Shown here in pieces: positions 1-12,731 of a DNA stretch of 15,864 nt (position 1 is its first letter; the number at the start of each line of letters is the position of its first letter). The notes beneath the pieces are model-generated. The model had not been told where the DNA came from. It made no database searches and saw nothing but the letters and a program-made list of their open reading frames with translations. The position numbers were made by a program, and so were the translations under genes. This DNA comes from Dissophora ornata (Eukaryota > Mortierellomycota > Mortierellomycetes > Mortierellales > Mortierellaceae), in NCBI GenBank assembly GCA_025201705.1, contig MU617325.1, positions 1-15,864 on the forward strand. The letters are read 5' to 3'.

Positions 1-339
1 GGGGGGGGGTATCTCATAACGCTTATCACCATCAGAAACCCATTAATCACAAAAACGAGAGCAGGTGGATATTTTGCCCGAGTCCCACGATCTCTCCTTT
101 CAAACTTGTACTCCAGCTATTTTCTGCATTCCATAACTGCAAGCTCAAGAAAATCTTGTCGGTAATAATAATGGCCCTACCTTACTTCCTTACTTCTCTT
201 CAACGCGTCAGGAACACAATAGGTAAAATTTGAATACACCATTATTGTAACGACCATTACAAACCGTACCACCTCTGATCGACTAGTGTGCAACAAAAGA
301 GAAGCCATACAGGTTTTTTGTTTGTTTGTCACAAAGGAC

Positions 340-343
340 AAAA
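340..343 (-). terminator. Pol III oligo-T terminator of tRNA-Thr
   Basis: On the minus strand a TTTT run starts four bases after the tRNA discriminator base. That is the normal position and length of a minimal RNA polymerase III terminator. Further T-rich sequence does not immediately follow, so some read-through is possible. Confidence 0.7.
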
Positions 344-347
344 GATG

Positions 348-420
348 TGCCCCAACTCGGAGTTGAACCGAGGACCTTCCCATTACGAGTGGGACGCTAT
401 AACCACTAAGCCATTAGGGC
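348..420 (-). tRNA. tRNA-Thr (anticodon CGU), intronless
   Basis: Read on the minus strand, this 73-nt segment folds as a complete cloverleaf. The seven-base acceptor stem GCCCTAA pairs with TTGGGGC (one G-U pair), with discriminator A. The D arm is closed by GCT/AGC, the anticodon stem is TCCCA/TGGGA, and the loop CTCGTAA places CGT at the anticodon position, which decodes the threonine codon ACG. The T arm is CTCGG/CCGAG around TTCAACT. The internal Pol III promoter elements are intact: an A box matching TGGCTTAGTGG and a B box matching GGTTCAACTCC. Four T residues (complement of 340-343) follow the 3' end after four bases and form a Pol III terminator. There is no intron, and CCA is not encoded, as expected for a eukaryotic gene. 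All stems are intact, so I see no reason to call it a pseudogene. Confidence 0.95.
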
Positions 421-652
421 GACAACCTGATATTTTCGGAGTTCGAAGTGATGTTCTTATTTCTGTTTTTGATAAATTCCAAAAACGCTCGAGGCCCCGG
501 AAAACGACTTGAAACTCGTTAAAATCGGCTACCGAGGCCCCATATTGTGTCCAGGAGTGTTTCTAGTTGATTTAAGACGGGTTTGAATAGAAAACGATAA
601 GAAATCGCGTAGAAACGGGCGATTTGGGACGCAAAAGAAAATTTGGTAGAGA

Positions 653-949
653 AACACCCTATCGAGAGTGGCAATAGTTGCGTGGACCTACTAGGTTAGC
701 CTATAGAAACGCGACTGGTTATATAGCGTTGATGGACACCTTCATTGCGAGGGGGAACATTATTCGTAGATTTCTTTGGCATGGTGTGTTTATTAAAAAA
801 AAACAAAAAAAACAAAAAATTGGCAGAGAATATCTTCAAGTTTTTAACACCCTGACGAGGGGTGGCAATAGTTGCGTTGGCCCACTGTGTTAGCCTATGG
901 GAATGCGGCTGGTTATATAGCGTTAGTGAGCGCTTTCATTGCGAAGGGG
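653..949. repeat. imperfect direct duplication (copies 653-755 and 846-949)
   Basis: Two copies of about 103 nt, roughly 80% identical by eye, are offset by 193-194 nt. Shared blocks include aacaccct, gtggcaatagttgcgt, gttagcctat, ctggttatatagcgtt and ttcattgcga. A similar lead-in (ttgg-agagaa) precedes both, so the duplicated unit may begin near 640 and 820, with the spacer between them carrying A-rich sequence. No long open frame is conserved between the copies and no terminal inverted repeats are visible. It could be a decayed tandem satellite unit, a fragment of a non-autonomous element, or a duplicated regulatory stretch. I do not recognise the family. Confidence 0.7.
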
Positions 950-1055
950 TAGATATCTTCAGTGTATTTTGGCGTCGTTTTCATCGCGGTATTAAACTAG
1001 AGAGACATGTTGCTGTAATAAAAATAAAATATCTCGTACATATAAAAAAAAGAGA

Positions 1056-1352
1056 GAAAAGGCGGGATGTTGGATTCTGAAAGAACGCATAACCACTTTT
1101 GTGCAAGAGGTTGATAGGAAAATAGAAGTCGATGATAGTTGCTTTCGAGAATTCAACGTAAATGTGCGTGTCTGCAAGAAGATCAAGAGGATGAACGATA
1201 TGATGGCGTATATCACAGACGAAACGACGCGTTTGCTCCAACGAGATTTAACAAATTCCACTAGTCGCATTCCAATCCTTGCAGCCCATCTTATGCTTCA
1301 TTCTCTCCAGGAAGTTTACTTCAATCCTTGGTATGCAGTGCCAGGTTGTTGA
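1056..1352 (+). other. orphan open frame, possible exon or gene remnant of unknown function
   Basis: An uninterrupted plus-strand frame ends with TGA at 1350-1352 and is open back to at least 1056. The part from about 1101 has a protein-like composition (alternating charged and hydrophobic residues, for example EVDRKIEVDDSCFREF and MNDMMAYITDETTRLLQRDL) and could form helices. It has no good ATG at its beginning, no recognised domain, and no convincing upstream exon. It may be a terminal exon of a gene, a fragment of a transposon or gene remnant, or chance. I do not recognise it and assign no function. Confidence 0.2.
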
Positions 1353-1372
1353 AATAACGAGATATTACACAT

Positions 1373-1378
1373 TTTATT
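1373..1378 (-). promoter_or_regulatory. AATAAA polyadenylation signal of the kinesin gene
   Basis: The complement of TTTATT reads AATAAA on the minus strand, about 100 nt beyond the kinesin stop codon at 1480-1482. It is the first canonical polyadenylation hexamer downstream, so the 3' untranslated region is probably about 110-130 nt. Confidence 0.55.
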
Positions 1379-1479
1379 ACAAGATTAAAGAACAAAAAGT
1401 AATGTTTGAACAACTCCCCCTCCTACGCTGCAACATTAGCAACAGCAAAACATCTATAACGCTAAACACACACGCCCTC

Positions 1480-5643
<4,164 letters not shown>

Positions 5644-6030
5644 TTAGATGGAAATGAGGGCGGGGATGTGATGAATGAGGGGAGGCGAGGGAGACAGGTG
5701 TTGATGGGGAATTAGTGTACTATGGAGGAGGGGGAGAGAAAGAGAGAAAGCAAAGAGGGACGAATCGGTCGAATCAGGGCTGAAAATAAACACCTCTGCG
5801 AGGGTGAGTGTTGGTGGGTGTGAAGCGAAGAGACGACGGCAAGCAGCGCAAGTAGGCTAGGCCAGGAAAGGACCAGCGCGCGAGGTGCGTCTCACAACAG
5901 GAACAGCACGCCCACTCCCCCCACCAACAGCACGCAGGGACGCAGGGCCAGGGCCCATCCAGGACATGTCCAGCACGCAGGTGCAGGGCATCGCCAACCC
6001 TTCTCCAGCATGCTTCATGCGTCTATATCT

Positions 6031-6050
6031 ACACATGTCTACACATGTCT
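6031..6050. repeat. 10-bp tandem repeat (acacatgtct) x2 with degenerate flanks
   Basis: Two perfect adjacent copies of acacatgtct, with decayed partial units on both sides (from about 6022 to 6064). The unit contains the palindrome ACATGT. Confidence 0.85.
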
Positions 6051-6060
6051 ACATATCGAC

Positions 6061-6081
6061 ATGTTCTGAATGTTAGAACAT
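6061..6081. repeat. perfect 7-bp inverted repeat with 7-nt spacer
   Basis: ATGTTCT and AGAACAT are separated by gaatgtt. The dyad sits immediately beside the acacatgtct tandem units, so the segment as a whole is a dense cluster of short symmetrical motifs in the divergent promoter region. It could be a dimeric transcription-factor site; no specific factor is claimed. Confidence 0.6.
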
Positions 6082-6392
6082 CTTAGAGCCACCCCCTCTC
6101 ACGGCATGTCCTCGTGGAGCATGAATCCTACTCCCTTTGGCGTGCATGCCTTCATATCCGCGGTCTGTGTTTGTTGTTTGTGTTGTCTCCCCTTCTTTCC
6201 GTCCCCTCCCCTCCCCTGCTTCTCCACATGAAGGATGCGCATAGTCGTTCCTATGTGCAGCGCTCTCAGAAAATGAACAAATTGCATTGCATGCCCTGCG
6301 GAACAAAACGAAGAGAGCTGAAAAAACAACCCCTGCGCGTTGTGGATCCTTTCAGGGCACATCAAAAGACAATCATTCCACGAATTCGAGTC

Positions 6393-6428
6393 CTTCGATC
6401 TTCCCGAGTACTTCGATCTTCCCGAGTA
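6393..6428. repeat. perfect 18-bp tandem duplication
   Basis: The unit cttcgatcttcccgagta occurs twice without mismatch, followed by the first bases of a third copy. It lies in the divergent intergenic region, about 750 bp from the kinesin start and 605 bp from the lipase start. Confidence 0.9.
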
Positions 6429-7032
6429 CTTGGTAGTCGTCAAAGCAACAGACGATTCGTACCTCGCCCGCACTACACCCTCTTTTTATATAGGATTGTT
6501 CGCCTTTGCATTGAAGGTGATGACAGGGCGAGCTACCAGTCTGTAAAACCCGTGTCAGGGTGGTGCACCCATCGCCATCGTCTTCTTTCTTTAGCACCAC
6601 TCCAAGCAGTACTCGCAGTAGCCTTCCTCTTGAGATGAATAGCCATGTTCCTCAGTTCCAGCCTCGCTCGACGTGCAGACGTCCTGGCGAGGCAGCGCAA
6701 GGGCTGGTGCTCAACCCCCTCGGCTGTCAAGGGACTGTTTGATCATCATCAAGTAACGCCGGGATCCATGAAGACCGATCGAGTGAGTAGCACCTTGGTG
6801 CTCTTGAGTGCAAACATTAGCCATGCTACAGATCTTGTCAGACCCACAGACACTGGGACAAAGTGCCCACAAGCTCCTTTGCATCTTCAGCCACATGGTG
6901 ACATTTGACAGTGGTCGGTGCAGCTCAAAACTTTATTTCCGCTTTCTCTCCTCCCTGCACCCCAACCGCTTCCGCGTTCACTCGGCTGCTGGCATCGTCG
7001 CCTCTTTCTTGCCTTCCATCAACACGCGCACA

Positions 7033-10000
7033 ATGTCGAATGGCTTTACCTTGCCCTTCGCCAAGCCGAAGCCAAGCACTGCCACCAGCACCTCTTCCAT
7101 CGCCCTCAATGGAGCCACCACGACACACTCGAATTCCTTGCCACAGCTCATCACACAGCAGCCTGTCCGGCGGCCAAGCATGACAACCCCGCAGGCTAGC
7201 GCTACCGCCAAGGCTTACACGGAGATTCCTTCCCCATCTATGTCATCATCCGCATCAAGCTTTATCACCACGGCTACAGTGTCCTCCTCTACGACTATCG
7301 CCTCAGATGGGTCGACGACCACCAATGCTACAGCACACAGTGCAGCAGCTCTGCTCCTGTCCAGAGTATCTGAAGAGATCAGACAACGACCATGGAGGCC
7401 ATTGCCCGATAAGCGACTACAGGTCAGTGACCACATTCGATGTTGGGATTTTGCTTACGCCTACTTGCACAATAGGTCTGGTCTAATCTTCTGTCTTTTG
7501 CCGGGTGGTTAGATCAATGTCAAGCGAATCGATTTGAACGAGGTCCTGCAGCGCCCATACGTCATTTTAACCCTCGGAGGTAATTGATAAGGGACAACTT
7601 GATCTTGCCATGGTGTTTACTTTGGAGTGCATGCTGTAAGAAACTCTACTTACTGTAGAACGAATACGTGCGATGTGTGAATAGACCAAACCTTTCAGAC
7701 CTCGACCTCTGAGCACGAACATGGAGATTGGAACGAAGGTTTTGAGTTTCGGGTCACTTACCACGCGCAGCTCTTTGACAGCCTCCAGGTAAAAACGGGA
7801 CCGTCTCATGTGGATTTGGGTACTTGACTTGTCTTTACTGAGCCCATGCTACTGTGCTGATGTGGATATATGTCCTTCTTTGCACTGTAAGCTGGATCTC
7901 TACGACCGAAGCATCCTTCTAAGGGACAGGCATGTGGGACGAGCCGAGATCAAACTCTCACACCTGGACGGTCTTCCAGAATCATTCACGAGGTATTTAT
8001 GACGACGTTACACTTGGTACACAAGCCAACCGACATTAGCCCTGTACAACCAGCAATCTACACAGAAATAGTTGAAAGTCGAGGACAAGTCTTTTCTTCG
8101 ACTTATTCTTCAATCATCACACACCAATAGCTTCTACGAGATCTGGGATCGGACAAAATCGGCGAGCACCATGTCCAATCTTGCAGGAAAAAAGACCTTG
8201 TCGTCCAACATTGGAGCCATTCAGCTTCGGATCCATTATCGATACCAAAGGGCGCCTTCACTCGAAGATGACACCCAACCGACTGTGTCGATTGTCCCAG
8301 CGCCCAAGATCTCGAGCGGACTGGAGGACGACTCCACTTTCCTGGCTCAGTTGTCAGAGGCTATGATGGATGATGCTTCCGATACGAGGTTCCAGAAGTA
8401 TGAAGATCCGGAAAACAAGGAAAGCAACGCTCAACAGACAGAGCTAAAGTTTGCAACGGTCGATGAAGATGAAACGGCAGTCCAGTACCCGATTTTGGAT
8501 ATGGTCGGATCTTGGACGATTGCGCCCGAGACGCAAAAGGTGGTCAAAGCTGTGATGAGGTTGGCATCCGCTTTTGGCCAAGGATTTGAGCTGACGAACG
8601 CACAGATTTTGACAGCTGTTGTGGTGCTGGAACGGTACTATCGCGATGTCACGAGCGAGAGGATTGACACTGGACTGGCGACACTGGAACAGGTCGAACA
8701 TGCAGGATACTTTTGGAGATTCTCGATGGCCTGCTACGTATGTGCCCTTGGTTCAGTGTGGTTTTATGTGTCCAAAGCCCGTCTCCTCCTGTGACATGCG
8801 AGTAATATTTAACAACAACCTCTTGCAACCACCTGGATTCTGTTTTTGTTGTAGGGATGGGCTGGCATCAATTTTGTGGGCAAAGGAAATGGAATCATCA
8901 AGGATTTTATTCGGTGGCGTTCAGATCATGCCTGCGCAATTGATTTCCTCCGCATCCCGAAGGAGGACCTTTTGGCTTATGAATTCCATGCCTCCAAGGT
9001 GTTCCACCCAAGCTACTTCGTAGCTCTGGATCGCGCCACCAACTCGATCGTTCTGGCCATTCGAGGCACAATGGTGATTTTAATGGCGTACATGGCTTGA
9101 AATGGCTTGTAAAGTATTCATGTTTGTGCCTAATTATTTACCGACAATGCGTGCATCTTAATCTCTCATAGAGCGCGTTTGATACGCTTACCGATCTGGT
9201 CTGTGAATACCAACAGTGGAAAGGTGGACTCGTCCACGGTGGCATGAAGTCCTCAGCCGATTGGTTCATGAAGAATCTCGTTCCACAAATCGTCGCCTAC
9301 ATCTCGAAGCACAAGGTCTCGGGGTTGAACATTGTCGGCCACAGTTTAGGCGGAGGCACTGCCTCGGTTTTGACCATGATGCTCCTGGATCACCAGCACG
9401 AGTTCCAGTCATTGGTCAATAGACAGTTCAGGATCCAGTGCCACGCCTTTGCGCCGGCGTGCAGCGTGTCAAAGGATCTCGCTGATCGATACATTGACAA
9501 CATTCGATGCTATGTCTATGAGGACGATATCGTCAGTCGACTGAGCTATGGAAGCATGATGGATGTGAAGACTATGATGCTGGGCGCGGTCGAGGCGGCG
9601 GCACATATGGGATTGACGAAAGTGTTCCTGACGGGTACGGATGAGGACTGGGAGCCGACCTTGGAGGTAGTCTCTGAAGTCAGACATCAGATCAAGACTG
9701 CAGCTATCCAACATCCGAAGGTAAGAGGGAAAAAAAATGCGGTGGGCGCTGAATATGAGCCCTTTCTCTTGGATCTTTTAACATGCTTCTAATATCCACC
9801 ATTTCTCCCTGGCCTCAATTTCTATTGCAAAACAGCTCTACATTGCCGGAGCAGTGTTCCAGCTGTGGCGCCAAGTGGAGGAGCAGGAGTGCGTGGAGAT
9901 GAAGCCGGCATCGAACCGTCTTTGCGAAGAAGTCCTGATCAAGCCCGCGGCGCTCTCACAGCATTTGATAGGCATTCTGGACAACGCGTTCCCAAAGGCC

Positions 10001-10099
10001 AGAGAGTCCAGCATGATGATACCCTCGAACCGTACGGTCTCGCCAACGACACTGGCCAAGGAGCTGCATATCCAGCTTATCCGGAAAAAGAGTTTATAG
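7033..10099 (+). CDS. C2-domain class-3 lipase, sn-1 diacylglycerol lipase-like, eight exons
   Basis: Predicted lipid hydrolase of 766 residues. Exons: 7033-7422, 7513-7579, 7685-7788, 7892-7992, 8131-8737, 8855-9073, 9172-9720 and 9836-10099; all introns are GT...AG and every phase joins. The ATG at 7033 has A at -3; in-frame sequence upstream is not protein-like. Residues 1-115 are S/T-rich and disordered. Residues 131-260 look like a C2 domain (PYVILTLGDQTFQ, DWNEGFEFRV, LDLYDR, GRAEIKLSHL), suggesting membrane or phospholipid docking. The lipase part follows at about 390-730: nucleophile elbow GHSLGG with Ser554, acid Asp615 in DDIVSRLS, and probable catalytic His722 in LSQHLIG. This is the triad order of DAG lipases, which release 2-monoacylglycerol and a fatty acid. 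No transmembrane bundle like that of animal DAGL is seen, so the C2 domain may provide membrane targeting. Exon 3-5 boundaries are chosen by C2 homology. Confidence 0.9.
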
Positions 10100-10509
10100 A
10101 ACCTTATGTGAACGCATAGACTAGAAAGCATAAGGATGAATAACCACGCCTGGAGAGCAGAGTTCATAAACTTTATAGAGGTTACGCAACAGGTAGCAGT
10201 TGGCAAGCTATGAGGCAGACTCGATGCCTGCAGAACAGGGAGCAAAGGAGGGGGGGTCCAGTTGTTGATAGACATTCATGCCAATGACAATTAGACTCTG
10301 TGTGTAACAGTAGTCCACAAGCAGGGAAGCGTGTCTCGTGTTTGTCGAGCGATGAGCGCCTTCTGTGTGCGTGAATGATCACCAAAAACGGCAAGGAAGT
10401 TCCCATCGCAATGGTACCGTGTTTTCTTTTGGGGTTCCCTTTTCTTTTGCCATTGCCCTCTTCCCTCGCTCCATTCACCGAAAACCATCATTCATCCTTT
10501 CCATTCATA
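10100..10509. other. intergenic: lipase 3' flank and Xaa-Pro peptidase upstream region
   Basis: About 410 bp between two genes on the same strand. It should contain the lipase 3' untranslated region (no canonical AATAAA; an AATAAC-like hexamer lies near 10139) and the promoter of the next gene. The last 100 bp are pyrimidine-rich, like fungal 5' leaders. An in-frame ATG at 10375 without an intervening stop is discussed among the rejected items. Confidence 0.5.
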
Positions 10510-12639
10510 ATGCTCGCGCGAACTGGTCTCAAGTACCCCTCCAAGCTGCACTGCAAGAAGGTCGCCTCCAACCTGTCGAAGCATGCGCGCCACAACGCCA
10601 TTATCCTCGTCAAGGGTAACGCGGCCCAGCTCCGCGACAACACCGACACCGACCTGCCGTTCCGCCAAGAGAGCAACTTTTTCTACCTCTCCGGTGTCCA
10701 GGATCCTGACTGCTACTTCATCTACGACTTCTCCCATAGTAAGTCCTACCTCATTGCTCCGGACCTGGATCCCGCCAAGGCTATCTGGACAGGTCCCGAC
10801 ATGACAGACTCCCAGCTGCTCAAGGCGTTTGATGTTGATCACGTGGTCCGGTACTCGGGGATGCTGAAGCTGTTGAAGAACAAGTTGAAGCCTAAAAAAA
10901 TCCATGGGTGGAATCACCCGGAGAAGGTGCTTCCGCTGGAGGATAAGGCTGAGGAGCATGAACTGGCGCATTATATCTCGCACCGCTTGATTTGTTACAA
11001 GAGCAAGAGCCCTGCCTCGGTGGATGGAGGAGAACACTGTCCTCCTGGTCACCGCCACCACGGTTATCGTCCACACCACTATGGGCCTTATGGCGACCAT
11101 CACGGCCATCGCAGTGGCCACCACCATGACCACCACCACGGTCACCACGGTCACCACCACCACCACCACCATGGCCATCACGGCGACAAGCACAAACATA
11201 AACACAAACACGGTAAACACCACTGTGACGACGATCCCAAGGAGCCTGAGGACTCTGACGAGGTTACGCTCCTGGAGGCCATGATCCTTGCCCGCATCAA
11301 CAAGACCCCGATCGAGATTGCACTCTCACGCGAGTCCACACGTATCACTTCTGATGCACATCGTGTGACCATGCAGTCGATCCGCCCTGGAATGTTCGAG
11401 TACCAGCTCGGTGCGCTCTTCCAATACGAGTGCGATCGCCAGGGAGGCAAGCCTACGTATTTGTCGATTGTGGGATCCGGTGTCAACGGAGCCTACCTGC
11501 ACTATACCAAGAACGACAGACAGATCAAGGATGGCGATTTGGTCGTGCTCGATGCCGCTTGTGAGGTTGACTGCTATACCTCTGATGTCACCAGAACGTT
11601 CCCTGCCAACGGACGATTCAGCCCAGAGCAGCTGGAAATCTATAACTTGGTCCGGGAAATGCAGAGCGTAAGTATCCAAATGAGCAACTCTCTCCTTTAA
11701 TATTTTTTTTTAAAAAAAAAGAAGTCCCCGCCGTCCCCTCCTTCCAGAAGAGTCCAATTGCTAAACAAAGGTGTGTCTTTTGTTGCCTTTTAGTCGGTGA
11801 TCAGCTTGATGGAGAAGGGCATTGAATGGCGCGAGATGTTCGTGCTTTCACAAAAGATCGGTATCCGTGGCCTGAAGCGTCTCGGAATCTTCACGGGCGA
11901 CGAGAATGACCTCTTCGAGAGCAACATCATCAGGGTCTTCTACCCTCACGGGTTGGGCCATCTTTTGGGTCTGAACGTCCACGATGACGGACTAGGCCTT
12001 GCAGTCCAGCGTCCAGAGGCCCTGATGGGTAGCGCGACCTTGCCAGTCGAGTTCCATCCCATCACTACCAACAACAACAAACAGAACAATGCGACAGCCG
12101 CCGCTACTATCTCTGAGCAACTCGCATTCGACCTGCCACCACCCTCCAGCCGCCGAAGCAAGGCCAAGGGTGCATCGGTCTACGCGACCCCAGCCACACG
12201 TCTCCAGCCTGGCATGCTGTTGACAGTCGAGCCTGGTATCTACTTCAACCCTGCGCAGGTCGAGTCCGCGTTGCAGAACCCGGACTTGGCACAATACCTC
12301 GATGAGCCGACGTTGCGTCGGTACATGTCTGTGGGTGGTGTGCGCATTGAAGATGTTGTGTTGATGCTGCCCAATGGAACGGTCTCGAACATTACGACCA
12401 TCACCAGCGATCCTCATGAGATTGAGCAGATTGTTCAAGAAGGCCAGCGTCTGCACAGGGAGAGCCAGCAAATGGGCCAGGACGTTGGTAGTGGCAAGGA
12501 GAAGTACTCAAAGGAGAAGCAACAGACCACCACCACCCCTGCTGCTTCTGATAAGAACGCGTCGAAACTTCCTCAAGGCGCCAAGAAGCGTCTCGGGGTG
12601 TTCAAGAAGCTGATGCGCGCTATTCGCGGCTTGTTCTGA
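10510..12639 (+). CDS. M24B Xaa-Pro aminopeptidase/prolidase with histidine-rich insertion, two exons
   Basis: Metallopeptidase of 667 residues acting on X-Pro bonds. Exons 10510-11667 and 11794-12639, intron GT...AG, phase 0. The ATG at 10510 has A at -3. Residues 1-170 form the aminopeptidase P N-terminal domain (LPFRQESNFFYLSG, IWTGPD). Residues 251-590 form the pita-bread catalytic domain. All five metal ligands are present: Asp348 and Asp359 (VLDAACEVDCYTSDVTRTFP), His442 (PHGLGHLLG), Glu532 (TVEPGIYF) and Glu572 (VRIED); His438 and His449 are the conserved catalytic histidines. Spacing from Asp348 through His442 matches E. coli aminopeptidase P exactly. Departures: a His-rich insert at 176-239 between the domains, about 61 extra residues between His442 and Glu532, about 17 between the two glutamates, and a tail of about 75 residues ending in a basic amphipathic stretch. 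Fungal prolidases are usually nearer 450-500 residues. Dipeptidase versus aminopeptidase activity is undecided. Confidence 0.93.
11035..11226 (+). repeat. CAC/CAT-rich segment encoding a His-rich, Cys-flanked insertion (residues 176-239)
   Basis: Of residues 176-238, 32 of 63 are histidine, including a run of seven and a K-H alternation (KHKHKHKH). Cys177 and Cys239 bracket the segment, and an acidic patch (DDDPKEPEDSDE) follows. The codons are mostly CAC with GGT/GGC, so trinucleotide expansion is the likely origin. Such sequences bind Zn, Ni, Cu or Co in other proteins; a metal role here is inference. Confidence 0.9.
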
Positions 12640-12684
12640 AAAAGCGTTTGTCCAGCCTTTTTTTTTTTATAATTATCTTTTACA

Positions 12685-12690
12685 AATAAA
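12685..12690 (+). promoter_or_regulatory. AATAAA polyadenylation signal of the M24B gene
   Basis: A canonical hexamer about 46 nt past the TGA stop codon at 12637-12639, preceded by a T-rich tract. Confidence 0.65.
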
Positions 12691-12725
12691 CAAATTACCA
12701 AGAACTGTAGTTTCATGAAGACGCT

Positions 12726-12731
12726 TTTATT
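12726..12731 (-). promoter_or_regulatory. AATAAA polyadenylation signal of the M17 gene
   Basis: The complement of TTTATT, 24 nt beyond the TAA stop codon (12757-12755) of the minus-strand aminopeptidase. Confidence 0.65.

Larger units (their letters stand above)
1..1479. other. gene-poor left flank with tRNA, degenerate duplication and 3' flank of the kinesin gene
   Basis: Apart from the tRNA gene at 348-420 I see no convincing complete gene here. The stretch starts with a run of nine G, which is not a telomeric repeat. It contains a 9-bp direct repeat (cgaggcccc at 490-498 and 533-541), an imperfect duplication of about 100 bp (653-755 and 846-949), A-rich tracts around 795-820 and 1046-1060, and a short orphan open frame near 1056-1352. 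Positions from about 1373 to 1479 are probably the 3' untranslated region of the minus-strand kinesin gene. The mix of decayed repeats and AT-rich spacers looks like ordinary fungal intergenic or old mobile DNA, but no transposase, integrase or terminal inverted repeat is recognisable. Confidence 0.6.
5644..7032. promoter_or_regulatory. divergent intergenic region between the kinesin and lipase genes
   Basis: About 1.39 kb with no convincing gene: the open frames in it are short, poor in protein-like composition and mutually overlapping. The kinesin side (about 5644-5780) is pyrimidine-rich when read toward the kinesin, as in a 5' untranslated leader. The lipase side (about 6940-7030) is likewise pyrimidine-rich just before its ATG. 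In between lie 10-bp tandem units near 6022-6060, an inverted repeat ATGTTCT-7 nt-AGAACAT at 6061-6081, an 18-bp tandem duplication at 6393-6428, and a TATA-like stretch around 6483-6492. That stretch reads TATATAAAAA on the minus strand. Which elements drive which gene cannot be settled from sequence. A 5' untranslated intron upstream of the lipase start is possible. Confidence 0.6.

Noticed and set aside
1..9. G-run at the left edge as a telomere or end sequence
   Set aside because: A single homopolymer without any TTAGGG-type repetition is not telomeric; it is a simple homopolymer tract.
6061..6081. Heat-shock element reading of the TTC/GAA blocks
   Set aside because: The first TTC and GAA are separated by one base rather than two, so the alternating nGAAn spacing of an HSE is not met.
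6114..6638. 174-residue plus-strand frame in the divergent intergenic region
   Set aside because: Composition is arbitrary, it includes the translated 18-bp tandem repeat, and several other frames are equally open. There is no splice or promoter support.
7667..7702. Acceptor at cctttcag (7698) for the third lipase exon
   Set aside because: It would join out of phase with the preceding exon and lead to an early stop. The acceptor at gaatag (7684) joins in frame and gives a continuous C2 strand.
8072..8130. Fifth lipase exon beginning at TTG 8072
   Set aside because: It cannot join the fourth exon in phase without a stop. The acceptor at caatag (8130) joins in phase and yields FTSFYEIW, which fits the end of a C2 domain.
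10375..10509. Upstream in-frame ATG adding 45 residues with a hydrophobic, signal-like stretch to the Xaa-Pro peptidase
   Set aside because: The F/L/P-rich translation is what a pyrimidine-rich leader yields in that frame. The ATG at 10510 has a better context and begins where similarity to the family becomes plausible. A secreted or mitochondrial isoform cannot be excluded without 5' end data.
10492..11223. 243-residue minus-strand frame rich in valine and methionine
   Set aside because: It is the mirror of the CAC/GGC-rich histidine segment of the M24B gene. The apparent transmembrane character is only the complement of the His codons.
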